This document shows positions 23,676 to 37,200 of a stretch of 64,000 bases of DNA, in pieces. Each line of letters opens with the position of its first letter. Within the stretch, counting starts at the first letter, position 1. The position numbers and the translations under genes were made by a program. The DNA comes from Planococcus citri (lineage: Eukaryota > Arthropoda > Insecta > Hemiptera > Pseudococcidae), in NCBI RefSeq assembly GCF_950023065.1, contig NC_088678.1:33470580-33534579 (forward strand). The letters run 5' to 3'. The notes under the pieces were generated by a model, which saw only the letters and a program-made list of their open reading frames with translations, made no database searches and had not been told where the DNA came from.

Positions 23676-24023
23676 AACTTACCAATTTTGAAAAATTCAA
23701 CAAAAATAAGAAAATGTTTGAATCATTCAATTTCAAATGATGCCCCTAACCCATGGTACTCGAGTGGACGAACAAAAAATGTTATTTATGACCAATTTCC
23801 TGTCTTCGAAATTGAAAAAGTAAACCTGATTCAAAAATTTACAAATTTCAAATGCCCCAAATTTAAATTTTCATACTGCGTTCACGCCTTCAATTTCTAA
23901 TTACAAGCAGTCCGTCATAATAACATTTTTTGTTCATCTATTCGAGTACCATGGGTTAGGAGAGTCATTTAAATCATAAAACATTTTCTTATTATTGGCA
24001 AATTTTTCAAAATAGGTAAATTT
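23676..24023. repeat. 348-bp foldback element
   Basis: Left arm blocks ACCAATTTTGAAAAATT, AAGAAAATGTTT, CTAACCCATGGTACTCGAGT and AACAAAAAATGTTAT recur inverted in the right arm (about 23908-24023). The loop is about 110 bp. It lies immediately upstream of the pseudogene that starts near 24069. Confidence 0.8.
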
Positions 24024-24068
24024 TGGTTCAAAAAATAATGTAACTTTCTTCAATTTGCAAACATAGTA

Positions 24069-25780
24069 TGAAAATGTCTTACCATACTGTCGTGAGTCCA
24101 TATCTATTGGCTCTTTTTAATGAGAAAGGCATGCGAAAATCAGATAAATCAAAATTATACAAAACATTTGACCCAAAAGAAAATACGAGTAAATTAAAAT
24201 TCACCCATCATGTGCTGGATGGTTGAAATTAATTATTATATTGAGTGCTGGTGTGGCCAAAAAAAAAAAACAAATTTTGAAGATGTCTGTGAAGCCGATA
24301 TGAAGTTTATCAAACAGGACTACGGAAAAAATGTAACAATTGTGTTCGATGGATACGAACTAACTGATACGAAGCAGTGTTGAACCAGTTGTGCATCCAG
24401 TTTCCAGTACAACAACTATTATTTTAATGTAAACAATTATTTTAATTCATAATGGTTTACTTTCAATATTACTTGCACAGAAGATGCAGCAGATCAAGCA
24501 ATTGTAATGAAGCCACCGAAGTTATTGATGAAAACGACGAAAAAGTGGCCATTGTTGACGAAGATGGGGATTTGTTCGCCTACAACACCAACCAACAAAA
24601 ATTTGTTTATTATATAGTTCAAGCGATTAAAATTCGCTAGCAATTCAAATATTATGTAGAAACCACTTTTTGAACATTTTTGTAGAATTTTGAGCCCACG
24701 ATTGGTTATGATTCTTTATTTTTTTTTTTGATAAATTATCATGAGACCTATCCATTAATGGGTTAAAATTTAGTGAAAAATTCAAAACTCCGTTTTGATT
24801 ATTTCTGAAGAATTTTAAACTGAAAATGGAACCGATTTATATTGGGAACCAATCCCGAAACTGAAATGAAAATTTCTAAGAACGAAACTAAAACAGTGAA
24901 TAAATTTTGACCACGAAACTGAAACCAAACCCCGATCTCGTTTCGGACCCACAGCTCTGACAAAAATGAACGACTCCAAATTTGGTACCTTACACTTCGA
25001 AAAACGGGCTCCAGATCTTCTTTAATCTACATATCGTCCCAGAAGGAAGTGAGGTTGTGTTAATCACGTTGCTCGCTTAACACAGCACTATCATATGGTG
25101 CCTTATTTGATATACCCTCTCGAACATCACGTGGTTGCTGAGCCAATGCGTTTCCAGCGCAACAAAAATATCTTGGTGCGAAAAATACATTTATTTGCAC
25201 ATGCTTTCTCAGGCTGTGATACCACATCAGGGTCCTACTACAAAACGAAAACTAGTATCTGGAAACTGATTCAAAAAAATTCAAAACTCTGAGAAATAGG
25301 TAAATCTCAATAAAAATCAGCACGTGTGAACAAGCTGAAAGAAAAAATACGAGAATATGCTTAGACTCGTTTTTTAATAAATTATGGTGCTACCGAAGAG
25401 AAGTCTTTGAACGAGCCTTGCTCTTCGAATTAAGAAAGCTACATACGATCAAACTACCTACGCAGATTATTTCAAAAATTTCCATTTTTAACAGAGAGTT
25501 TCCAGAAAAGCTCGAAACCAGAGACAACCTCGAATGAAGTGCGAAAAAATCCGATTTTTTTTCAAACAATGTTACCCCAAAGATTTAAATGAAACCCTGG
25601 ATAAAGAACTGATTCATTTTATGGCATATGTACCTATCCGAAAAAAAAAGATTTTGAGGGTTTTCAATTTTAAATTTGTATCAGTGGTTTTTGGAAATGA
25701 AGCTAGAAAGCGTATATCCTTATGTGGATGTGATTTTTAGACTGTAAATATGTACACCTGCAACGAATTGCTCGGCAGAA
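24069..25780 (+). pseudogene. degenerate copy of a repetitive protein family with HAFSGCDTTS motif and PIN/FEN-like acidic pattern
   Basis: Collinear fragments in changing frames: SPYLLALFNEKGMRKSDKS (about 24090-24150), FEDVCEADMKFIKQDYG then TIVFDGYELTDT (about 24270-24380), an EDAADQAIV fragment with KVAIVDEDGDLF (about 24480-24580), and FAHAFSGCDTTSGSYYKT (about 25190-25250). From memory these occur in this order in a multicopy, transposon-associated protein family of insects. The FDGY, EDAD and EDxDL acidic sites resemble metal ligands of PIN/FEN1-type nucleases; that reading is an inference. Several frameshifts and stops (for example after TDTKQC and near 25078) make it non-functional. 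A long AT-rich gap (about 24640-24960) separates the two halves. Host function of the family is unknown to me. Confidence 0.65.
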
Positions 25781-25821
25781 AAGAGTTTCTCTGCGCTGAA
25801 AACATTTTTTTTGTTTACATT

Positions 25822-26364
25822 TTACAAAATTCTAAACCTAATTTAATTTTAAAAAAGTAACATTCGACATTATTTTGGTTTTGATGGAAAATTTTCAAAA
25901 ATTCAACATTCAAAATTCGGTTTTATTAAAAACTACTCAAGAAAAAAAATCTAAGAACATCTACCTAATTAATATTAAATTTTAAAAAAATCAACACTCA
26001 AAATGTAACTTAAATTTTGTATGTTTTAAACAACTATTTCCTAGTTGAGATGGGCAACAGCATATTGCTATCTTGCATCAGAAATGCCATATTTGAAAAA
26101 AAATTGAATGCAACGATTTACCTAATCAAGAAATTCTCTGAAGCTAAAGTCAGAAAATAGTTGCTTAAAATGTAAAAAATTCAAATTAAATTTTGAGAGC
26201 TGATTTTTTTAAAAATTCAATTTTAGATGTTCTTGGATTTTTTTCAGTTTTTAATAAAACCGAATTTTGAATGTTGAATTTTAGAAAATTTTCCAACAAC
26301 ACCAAAATAATTTTGAACGTTACCTACTTTTTTTGAAATTTAAATTAGGATTAGAATTTTGTTC
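25822..26364. repeat. 543-bp foldback element
   Basis: Left arm 25822-25965 and right arm about 26222-26364 pair through AAAATTCTAAACCTAATTTAA, ACATTATTTTGGTTTTGATGG, AACATTCAAAATTCGGTTTT and AAGAACATCTA. It lies directly downstream of the HAFSGCDTTS pseudogene, so foldbacks bracket that pseudogene on both sides. Confidence 0.75.
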
Positions 26365-27803
26365 TTGTTTTTTTAAAATATATTTTCTATCATTCTCAAT
26401 AAAACCATTGTTTCGTATTTTAAACTTTTATAATTATTTTTATTCTTGTTGTAAGTAATTTTTTTTCAATTTTCAATAAAACCACTGCGAAAATAATTTT
26501 CATTTGGGGGGAGGGGGGATACAAAACCCTAAATCCGCCTCTGTTCAACACCCTGCATTTACTATAAGAGATTATGCAGATTTTTACGCGTGGTTCTCTT
26601 GGTAGATCAGCTGAATTTAACGTTAGAAGTGTTGCATACTCAACGTTTCAAAGGAAGTACTAGGTACGTCTTCCCTCTTCGGTCAAACCAAAGGATCTGG
26701 CCACAGGTTTTTACACATAGATAGGGTCTTTTATCGTATTGATAAATGTTGCAATTTTTCTAAAACTGTGCTCAGAAAGTAGGAGTTTTCTGACTTTGAG
26801 GAGTAACTGATTGAACACCATTTTTTGTTCTCTGAAAAAGACTGAGATGTTTCTTTCAACGTTCCCTCGTAAGGAAAGTAGGCTTACTGACGTCTTTAGA
26901 AATGACTCTTCAGGATGAAGTAATTCGAATGTGCGAAGAATAAATATCGTATTTATACACAAATGATTCAAAGTCCAATATACCTACAAATATTTTGAAT
27001 GACCAATGAATCACGTGGGATTCATTAATATACACGAACACGATAGGGTTTTTTCGCACAATTACATGGACAAAGTTTGCCACTCGTACATACAACAATC
27101 AACTGTCAATTACTGCAGGGCCAAAATTTCAATCGCGTAATTTCTCAGAATTAAATGCAATAGTAATAATGGGAGAATTTTTCATTTCTTTGACGCAGGC
27201 AAATAATTTAGATTGTAAGCAGATAACCCAATCCAAGACTACCGATCGCGAATACGAATTAAAATCGTCACTAATAGAATAGAGAGAGGTATAATGACAT
27301 TAGTCAGCCGAAAAAGCTTACATACACACTACACAGGGGATTCACAGATTCATGACGTACACTCCGCTCTTCCCCGCCTTTACGAGTAGTATTGGCGGGA
27401 AAGTTGTCTGGCGCAAGAAGCGCCATCTAACGTGGTAATTTATCAGACTCGCTTCAAACATCCAAATATCTGTTGAGCCGGTAGCTAAACATGCCAGTTG
27501 CGAATAATCCGTTAACCGGCTTGTAAAATGATCATTTTATCGAAGTAATCGACAGTTTAAAAATTCGCGAACGAGTTTTCGAATAGGTCAATATCCGATT
27601 ACAGACGTAAGTATATTACTTTTGAAAAAAAAAAATTCGTAATGAATATTTCGAAAAATTCGACCGATTGCGAATCGCGTTAGCTCGAACGAATTTCGAC
27701 CACTTGTTGCTTTGCGTACGTACCTACGATTCGGTGATTTTTTTTCACGAGTTTATTTATTTCGATTTCGTTGATTTTTTTTCGTTTCGTTTAAAATTGA
27801 AAA
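26365..27803. other. upstream region of the FGF gene
   Basis: No coding sequence recognised. A minus-strand frame (26711-26971) is open but unrecognised. From about 27250 the sequence becomes less A/T-monotonous and richer in CpG (for example TTCGCGAACGAG near 27560), as expected for promoter and 5' UTR of the gene whose start codon is at 27850. No TATA box could be assigned with confidence. Confidence 0.4.
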
Positions 27804-27856
27804 ATGCGGTGATGCGTTGGAAAGTTATTTGTTACCATGGCCTGACGTCATGGTGA
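27804..27856 (+). promoter_or_regulatory. three upstream ORFs in the FGF leader
   Basis: Three ATGs precede the FGF start within 50 bases: 27804 (two codons, then TGA), 27812 (14 codons, stopping at 27856, so it overlaps the FGF start codon), and 27837 in the strong context TTACCATGG (two codons, then TGA at 27843). Scanning ribosomes would have to bypass or reinitiate after these to reach 27850, which predicts translational damping of the ligand. This assumes transcription starts upstream of 27804, which is not shown. Confidence 0.5.
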
Positions 27857-28114
27857 AAAGCTCATTAGGGATAAAATCGTTTCTAGTGCTAGTAATGGTG
27901 ATGGTGAATGTGGTGACAATGGTCCCGTCTTTACCAATTTTATCACCACAGTCCGAAAATACGCAGAATGATTCGTCCACGAGGATAGAAAGATCCGCTC
28001 CTGATAACTTCACCGGAACTACGAGAAGAGTACGAATGTTCATCAGAAATAAATATTTGCAAATCTTCCCAGATGGAACTGTAAATGCCACGGACGATGC
28101 TACGAGTGAATATG
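27850..28114 (+). CDS. fibroblast growth factor ligand, first coding exon
   Basis: Encodes 88 codons plus one base. ATG at 27850 is the first Met of the long frame (the frame itself reaches back to 27817 without an ATG). Residues 8-28 form a hydrophobic signal peptide (FLVLVMVMVNVVTMVPS), so the product is secreted. Residues 35-58 are a Ser/Thr/Asn-rich spacer with potential N-glycosylation sites (NDS, NFT). Residues 59-88, RRVRMFIRNKYLQIFPDGTV followed by NATDDATSEY, match the opening strands of the FGF beta-trefoil core. The exon ends one base into a Gly codon, the place of the classical first FGF intron. FGFs signal through receptor tyrosine kinases with heparan sulfate; in insects they steer tracheal and mesodermal cell migration. 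Which insect FGF this is cannot be told from this exon. The usual Cys in the LYCR motif is absent (MFIR here). Confidence 0.82.
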
Positions 28115-28120
28115 GTAAGT
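28115..28120 (+). other. 5' splice donor of FGF exon 1
   Basis: TATG|GTAAGT: a full GTAAGT consensus right after the conserved SEYG position, splitting the Gly codon in phase 1. Reading through adds a Cys/Lys/Phe-rich tail and a (CAAT)n-encoded SINQ repeat, which argues that the following sequence is intron. Confidence 0.8.
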
Positions 28121-28204
28121 GTTTTGAAAAAATTCACAAATTATATCCCTTCGTTCAAATTTTGAGATACAATTGGGTTGAATCATTTGGTTCATCACGA
28201 TTTC

Positions 28205-28205
28205 G

Positions 28206-28251
<46 letters not shown>

Positions 28252-28252
28252 T
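28205..28252. repeat. (CAAT)n microsatellite in FGF intron 1
   Basis: About eleven to twelve tandem four-base units (ATCA/CAAT), 85 bp inside the presumed first intron. Confidence 0.9.
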
Positions 28253-31200
28253 TTCCTGTGAGAACTTTGCCAATATAGGGAGCCAAGTTCATCGAGCATT
28301 GATCTAGATCTCAGTGATAAACCCTTCCCTTATCTTAAGGTCGAAAATTGGGCTGGGACCACTGCATCTTCATAATACCTAGATTTCAAATCCTTTGAAA
28401 CCGAGCAAATTCAAAGTTCTCTTCTTCCTCCTGTGGTGTCGAATAAATCAGAAATATTGATAAATGTTGACGTTGTTAACAAGATAAAAAATATGTAGTT
28501 ACCATTTAGCATCAGCAGGTATTTACCTAAACAGCATGCTACCTGAAAGCTGGAGCTGATTCAACACATAAGTAGTTCGGTGACAAACGAGACTACGTGG
28601 ATTAAATTTGCAAAATAACGTACCCATACTCTATTAAGTCACTATACGAGACAATGTCTACGAGTAAGAATTTCAAACCGGTTCAATGTGTATTTTGTTT
28701 TTTTCAAAAAAGAATTAGAATTCATTTCGAACGATATTTAAACGCATTCAAAACTTCATCTATGCTTTTTATGCAAAAAATGCGGATAGAAACTGAATCG
28801 AGAAAAAATGTCGACAGTGTGATGAAAAATATGCCAAATAAATTAAAAAAATAAAGGTCAACTGATGAATTTCGACTGTGAATTTCAAATTATAAAATTT
28901 ATGGCTTCGTGTTACCGATACGAAATATTTACTTTCGAGATTAAAATATTAAAATTTGAATGGAACGAATAAAAACACGAAAAAAACCTATTTTACCTAC
29001 ATCATTGAATACCTACTCATATAGGTAACTGATGAAATTGTAAAATTCTACCACCCTCCTGTGCGTCGATTTCGAATTTAAATATTTAATGTTCCGAAGC
29101 GTAGGTAGGTAACACGTGGATTGCTCAGTTCCTAAATTCGAGAATATAGGTCTTTCTTTCATAAAAAAAAGTATTTCACCAAAAAAAATGCATAATTTTT
29201 GAAAGTAAAATTTTTTGATTAACGTTCGTACATGTTTGATTTTCGTGTTTTTATCATTTTTTACTTTAAATTAAAGAACTTGTTGAAAACTAAAAAAAGA
29301 AAAAAAATCTACGACACATTTAGTCCATCTTAACTAATAAGGCGTAATTCGAGTGGATAATTAGGACTACACAATATTATAGACCAAAATGTAATTTACG
29401 AAATGATTTATGGGTCTCGACAACAATAAATCTTTTTTAATAACGCGTAGAAATTGTGGTTTTCTATATAAAACACAAGCTATTTAGATGAAATCGAGTG
29501 TGTAGTTTGCAGTCTGCAACAATGCGAATATAAAAATATGTTTACAACTTTGTCTACTCTACAAAGGCTATAAGGATATAAAATTAGGTATGTACCTAAT
29601 CATGTTTGCGGTATTATAGCTAAGAGATTGTGTAATTTGTCCATAACTTCCTTTGCTTTTATGTGCATAAATAAGTAGGTTTTCACATCTGGAATAGTTC
29701 AAGTGCAATTTTGTAACGTCACTAATATTTATTTCTGAATTCTTATGGGCCCTTCAGTAGGTAATTTTACGAATAAGGAACGATGTGAACTGCAAAGGTG
29801 CTCAAATTAGAGCTATAATAATTGTACAAGCTACTACCTATTTCTTGTTTTCATTTTAGCACTAGGTAGATATGTAAATCCATGTTATCGATTTACATAC
29901 TAATATTTTTTTATTTTTAGTCATACTTGAACAGATTTAGTTTTCTAAATAAGTTCTCTTCGTCAATTGGTGATTTTTGAAAAATTGGAAAAGGAAGTTG
30001 GGGAGGTGAATTCAAAATAATGACGAATGAATCAAATTGAAAATTTGAGAGAACTTTTAAAATGAAAATTTAGAAAAATGAAAGAAAAAATAAACGAGAA
30101 TCAAAAAAAATCAGAAATCTAGGTATGCTGCAACACTTTTTTTTATGGTTTTCACAATTTTTTGTTGAAATGGGGGAAATCCGAATTTTGTTGAATTCGA
30201 ATAATGTCAGAGCGTTGGGGCCAAATGTAGAATTTTTTTCGATTTTTAGGATCACTATGTCAGATGTATGATTTTCTTCTTTTTTTTTGTTAATCGAAGG
30301 ACGTCTTGCAAAAGAACCTGCAGGAGCAAACGATTGTGGGGTAAAAAAAAAGGAGACCATAAAATCAACACTGTGGTCGTGAAAAATATTTTTTAGGGGG
30401 ATAAAAACACAAAAAAGAAATTTTATGATTAAATTTTTTTATTTTAGAAATCATCAAAAATTTTGATGCAAATTTTTTTTAAAAAATGGATAATTCTGCA
30501 GAGTTAAACAAAGAAAAATTCGATGAAAAATGTGAGAGTTGATAATCAATTTAATCGGTTTACGCCTGAAAAGATCCGATGGCATAAAAGTCAAAACAAT
30601 TCGATTTAAAATTTAGTTCTGTTTTCAATTTTCTGCGTAAATTTTTTTGAATTTTTTATACTTTCACAAAAGAAAAACATTTTTTATCAAAATTTTGATT
30701 GAATTTCAAAACGGTTTTTCTTCTGAGATTTTCATTTAAAATATGAATTGGTAATATAATTTTACCTTTTTTTGTTGTAGGGGGGGGGGAGGGACTTCTA
30801 CACGAGAACTATTATTACTATGACTGAAAAGTAAGATATTTTTCAGAATCTTGGTGCATAAAAATTTGGTGAAAGGGGGCATTAAAGAATTAGCATAGGG
30901 ATCCATCCAATAGCCAATTTGGTGCAGGAAAGAAATTTTGAAGCATTAAAATATGAAAATTGGAAACGATTTTCTAATTAAAGAATTTCAAGTGTTTTTT
31001 AATTAAAATTGTCATGATAAATTTGGCTTGGGAAAAAATCATTCGAAGCACCGATCGTAGGTCTGTCTATTTAGAATCGACAGTTTTAGTTAGGTATACT
31101 CACAATAAGTTTTCACCTCGATTTTTCACCTATCGTATCGACCTAAAATTATACTCATGTAAGTAATAAGGCCCACTTTTGTTCGTACAAGTGATGTCTG

Positions 31201-34200
31201 ATTACAATTTTTTTTTTTTTGAAAATGACCACAGCTTTTCCAGAGATTACTAAAAAACATCAACTTGATAAACCAATAATCTAACCCACTTCTTTACGGG
31301 TGTAATAATCTTGCAAGTTTATAAACACCACCCCCCCCCCCCCCCTACTCAAGAACAGACAAAAAAGCTAAATTAAATTCTATTAAAATTTAAACTGCAA
31401 ATTACTTATCCATACTAAAACTGGTTCATCGAAGAAATGTTGAATAAAAAGGCCAAAAAAATGGGTTGAAACATTTTACTGTAATTTTTAGTATTTTTCA
31501 AAATTATTTTTTTTAGTGAAATTTGATTTAATTAGGTATTTTTTCGTATTGTTTTCTAATCTAACAAAATTTCCACAATACGTATGTGGATCTTAATGTA
31601 TGTCATTGTTACATTATAAAGTCCACTTTACCTTTTTCAACGAATATGTTTCCTATGGAAATTCACTGATGAATTCAGGTATTTAACCAGGAGAGCATAC
31701 CTACACATTTTACTTTCAGCTTGAAAAATTCGGCTTCTTTAAAAGTCCTAATTAGCGTAATAAAATCACCAAATCAATTTCGTATCGTCAACGTGCGTGT
31801 GAAATGTGAAAAACTGAATATTGAGACATAACCCTACATACCTAGTTCGAGAAAGATTTACATTTAAAATGAAAAATTAAGTTAGAAAGTGGTAAAGCAT
31901 GGTGGACTACCTTCCGAAGCTTATTTGCACGCTTGTCAAAATAATACCATGAATCCGAAAATCACGTTCAGGTATTCGGTGCCAGCTATAGGTAATACGA
32001 AGCTTTGAAAATATTCAAAACATATCAACTATTTGGAGAACGCTTCGAGCATCTTCCACACTCGAGTCATCTTCACTCGACGACGACTGTACAAACAGTG
32101 GCTCGATTTAATTACTCACGTTACAGTCGATTTGTTATAATCAGCTACTTAAAAGTTAAGGGATTCTCGACGAGTAGTACAAATGTTTAGTTATGGCTTT
32201 TTTATTTACACAGCCGCGTTTTATAGTAATGAATGAAAAATGAGTGTTGAAGCGTGAGAGAAAGATGAATGTTAAAGTACGAGTATAATGATCTCTGCTA
32301 CAAAAATGTTTAACGTACGAGTAGATACTCTTACTACATTGTTGCGTAGCTTAATTTTTGCGCCCATGATGTTTTTTTTGGCGCAATACTGAGGATGTAA
32401 TATACGAGTACATATAATTATTATAAGTGCGGCTACTTATGTATACATTATGAGAGGAAATTGACAAGATATGTGTAAACAAAATCGAGATAATATTATA
32501 GCTTAAGCTGGCGAGAATTAAATAGGTATAAATTTATCCGCGTTTATGATGATTTTACGATCATTTCGATGAATATTTCCTCTCGCGTTCTCGAGCGGTA
32601 CCTACATTTTTAAAACGCTATCAATATCGCTTTTATTACAAATACGCGATTAAAGCTGGCCTATTGGATGCTGTAAGGAGCGATGGCTGCTGCGTAAAGC
32701 TCGCCACCGCTCGCACCTAAAAACGCACCGTTCATCTTGCTCGCGATTACTATCTTGATATACGGTTTAAGTTCTTTTTTTCTTTCATTTTTATAAAAAT
32801 GAACTCGTAAAAAATGATATACGTCGCGATGTCTTTATTTTGACCTCAAGATATACTACGCTCCAGCCCACCATCTACACAATGAACTTTTTATTAGCTT
32901 GCGAAGGAAATTTTTACAAAATATTCCAACGTGGGGTTTTGGAAAAATCGCGTTATACGTTGTTGGCGCCGGACAAACTACTGTATGATACGAGTACTTA
33001 TTTCAAGGTTTATAAAAACAACCAATTTATTGTCGAATGAATGAACGACTGAACGTGTATACTTATTATCGATGTGATCTATCAACACTTCAAAACATTT
33101 GGTGAATTTTTTTGAAAGTTCACCAATAGTAAAAGTAACGATGGAAATTTTCCGATTAGCTATACGATCTCTCGAGTGCACTACTTACTTTCTCATGCGC
33201 TTGATTCGTGAACGTTGGGTAAGTAGGGCTGAAGTTATTCGTTCTTTTACTCGTATTCGGATATTTGATGGGTGGATAATTTTCTTTTCATTTTAGGGGT
33301 AATTGTTTAATTTTATAACACGATGAGGATTGTTTTATTGAGCTTAAATATTAAGCACTTGCACTCTAGTTTATTACATGTATTATAAAGACTTTAGAAT
33401 TGGTGACAATTTGATATACGAGACTTACGAATATTTAGTTAGTACCCGAATGTTGATATTTTTTGAGCTTTTTCTCGAGTGGAGTTTTTCTATTTTAATT
33501 TTTGTGGTTTTATTGTAAGAGCGAGCTTTGAAAATGGGAAAATTTTCTCTTTCGTCGTTTTATGTGCTCAGTGGGTACGATTAGTTTAAGAGATATTTCT
33601 AGAATGTGAAATCTATTGATATACTTAATACTTATACATTTCTTCAGGATTGGGATATTTCATTGGAGCAGACTAGACCCCCTTCTCTCCAACCCAGCTT
33701 AGAAATTATTACTTCATTTTGTTCTTCAAATTATGAAGATTTTGGTAACTACGTATAAGCAGTATTGTAATCAAATCAGCCAAAAACCTTGGTCAAAAAC
33801 TTGGTTTTTGAAAGGTCCTTCATAATAAACTAAGTATTATGCTCCTTCAATTTACAGATTTGGCACGTTTCAAAAGATTGAAATAATAATGCCCCCCCCC
33901 CCCATCAAGGTTACAGCGAAGGCAAACTATCACTCGGATTGGCACGTGACACTTCTGAACCGACCCTTGTTAGAGTTTCTGGCCTTTTTAGGTGTTTCAA
34001 AATATGATTTTTAATTTAGGTTTCATGATTTTGAAATTCGTGACACAGTTCCAGCAGAAAAATGCCAAAATTTGACACTCAAAAGTGTCGGACGTTGGCT
34101 CTCAAGTGTCGTATTTTGGCACTTATGACCTTAATAGTAACGCTGACCCTACGTTGAAATTTCATACTTGATGACTCAACTCGATATTTTGACTCTTGGA

Positions 34201-37200
34201 TACATAACCCTGGAATTCGAGAATGTCTTGTCAACGTATGATATTAAATTCATTGATTACAAAAATGGTCTATCATTATAAAATGATGTAATATAAATGA
34301 GACGATGCATGACGAAAGGGGCCTTAGAGCAAAAAGTGAAGTTTCTTAACCAGATAAACATTTTTTGCTGAAAAGTTTAATGCTGGTGTAGGTAGTCCGG
34401 TAGTAAAATCAATTTTTCGATAGTTACCAAAAAAAAAAGTCGATGCAAAAACGTAATATTTTCTGCTTGAAAACTCAATTTTGAAATTTTTGCTACAATT
34501 TCCTTACCTACTCATCTCCATCTCTCTTGAAAATGACTTTAGAGAATTGGAATCACTTTCATTCGATTTTTCGATATTTTTTATTTTAATTTGAGAGAGA
34601 AAAAAATTGGTCGGATGACCCTAAGGTCTCTTTTACATTAGGCAGTATATAGGGTAAATAATGTCAACGCTATCATCGTTTGATACATCTTCGTTGAATA
34701 AATTTTTTCTGGAATACGTGTGGTTATATAAAATTATAGTTCATTAATTTTTCAATTTTTCACCCATTTTTTTGAATTTTCTAGAAGGAAGTTGACAAAA
34801 ATCAGCCAGTGCCACCAAGAGCCAATGTGGTCCGAGGTCAAAAAAAATCAGGGCCTTCTGAAGACTTTTCATATCTGTTCTCTCCTTTAAATCAAGTACA
34901 TATGTTTTTTTTCAAAAATTGAAGTCGAAAATGAGTTTATTACAAAACAGAATTTTTTTCACAAGTTTTCTCCTATATGTAAAGATCACCACCCCCTCCC
35001 CTCGTAACATAAAACTCATAATGTTGTTTTCAAAAAAAGTTTATTCTGAGCAGTTTTTTCTAAAAAAAAAAAAATGTTTCGAAAATAAGTTGACTCAAAT
35101 AAAAAAAAGTTTCCTTTGAAAATTGAGATAGAGGTTTTTTGTCTTATGGAGAAATTTTTTTCTCAAGAGACTTTTTTTTAAAAAGCAAAGTTTGATAGTT
35201 TTTTGTTCCATGAAGTTTCCATTTTTCCTTCAAAAATGAAGGTTCTGGTTGCATTTTCTTCCTAAAATAAAGTTTGCATACTCTCTCCAAAAACTAAAGG
35301 AAATTTTCATTTTCTGTTGCAGAATGACGAATGCTTTCTCTCTTCTAGAAATTGAGTTCACGAGCTTTATTCTAGGAACCCAGGGCCCTGGGGGAACACA
35401 AGCCCGAAGCCAAATGCCTCACTCCCTCTCCCTCTTTTTCGTTGACACTGAAACTGAAAGTGACCTAACCATTGGTTGAGAAAAGTTGAATAATGAAACT
35501 TTAAGCAAAATTAATTATAATGCTAAATAAATTATTCAAATCAGAATATTCAATTCGTAAAATGCAAATCAGAAAAAATAGTCCAAAATGAATGTAAAAA
35601 CTGAGAAAAACAATTCAGAAAATTCAATTAATTCAAGTTTTTGAAATTAGGTACTTTCTTGTCGAGGTAAAGAGGTAAATTTTTTCAAATTTTTAAATTC
35701 CATCTCCTATTTTTCAAAAAAAAAAAAAAAAAATACATAATTATAAATAAGTAGGTACCTAGTTAAACACCAAAATAAAATAACTGAAAGTAAATTCAAC
35801 GAATAATGAACTTTCGAACATCTCATAAGAAAAAATTAAATGGAAAGATTGATACGTGGGAATTGAAGAGTTTTAGATTTTTGATTTCAAAGAATTAGAA
35901 GAAGGGTAAAAAATATAATAATATTCTACCGTTGAATATAAACACTCAAGTTATACTCGGAAACTTTACCTGTATCAGCACAAAAATGTATACAAATGAC
36001 CCAGGTGTGTGTCGTGAAACAGCTAATTACTTACCTAGTTAATTACTCGTCCTATCGTTACGTTTAACGATTCGTTTTGCAAATTTGGAAAAAATAAGAA
36101 ACCTGGCAATCCCACGAGCGTAATTATTTTATAAAGAATAGTATAATGAACGAATTAGGTATAAATCCTACCTACCAGTACACTCGAAATAAGTAGGTCT
36201 ACGTACACCAAAAAGTATACTCAGAAACTACACCTGTTCTAAAAAATCTGAACGCAATTTCAAAGAATCTCCTATCCTATCCTATAGTTGTGGGTAAAAC
36301 AATTACAGAAAATATTACCGAAATATTAATAGGTACGTTAACACGCGTGAATATCGAGTATCTGCGCAACGATCATCATGACCCATAGTTAGCCGTTGGA
36401 TCTATTGTTTTTTTTCTTTCTTTCAAACCTCTCACTATAATTCCGATAGAAAAATTCACTAATCAATTTTATCACGCCGGATCATTTTTCTTGGCCTGAG
36501 GCGCCGGTCGAACTTTTCTCATTTTGGGGATCACGTTAAACATCACGCGAGAATAATAATTCGAACGAAATCATATTAATTTCCATTTCTGTTATTAGTG
36601 TGTTGGTTGGTCCATTTTACGTATATTTATCTCACGGTTGGCGTTGCTCTGTTGCCGAGTTCTTCGATGTCGTTTAAATATACGTCCTTCGAGAGAAATA
36701 AAATACATAACTCGTGCTAGAAAAGAATCGAAAAAATATCAATAAATTGAACAACCATCATCGGATGAGAGTTATTTCGCAGCAGGCGCCATCGTTGTAG
36801 ATTTATACACAATTCGTGTGTAAAGTAAAACAATTTAAAAATTCGAGCTCGAATTTGCGGACATGTTTCGCGAACTCGAGTGCTCGGTACATAATTGAGA
36901 CGACAGTAGCTCTACACGTCTGTGATGGTAGGCTATTCTCGTGTTTAGATCTTTATCATCCCCTCGAATGTGGCCAATTTTTCTAGTTTTTTCTCACCAC
37001 CTACGCGAGTAATATAGTCCACAAGCGAAGCGACGTCGTGAGAATTGTTTTAGAAATTGGCGTCGTCGTTCGAATGTACCTAAGCAAATAAAAAATGTGC
37101 AGTAACCTTCGCGTTTAATAATCGCGATATTAAAAACCAGATTTTTAAATTTTATAGGAAATAACGATGCAGTGAAAGGAGCTGACCCTTCTGTTTAATT

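Noticed and set aside
26711..26971. 86-codon minus-strand frame with FELLHPEESFLKTSVS
   Set aside because: Starts from a weak codon context, not matched to any family; insufficient evidence for a gene.
28121..28278. Extension of the FGF frame beyond the splice donor
   Set aside because: Reads into a (CAAT)n microsatellite giving a repeated SINQ tail; a perfect GTAAGT donor precedes it at the conserved intron position.
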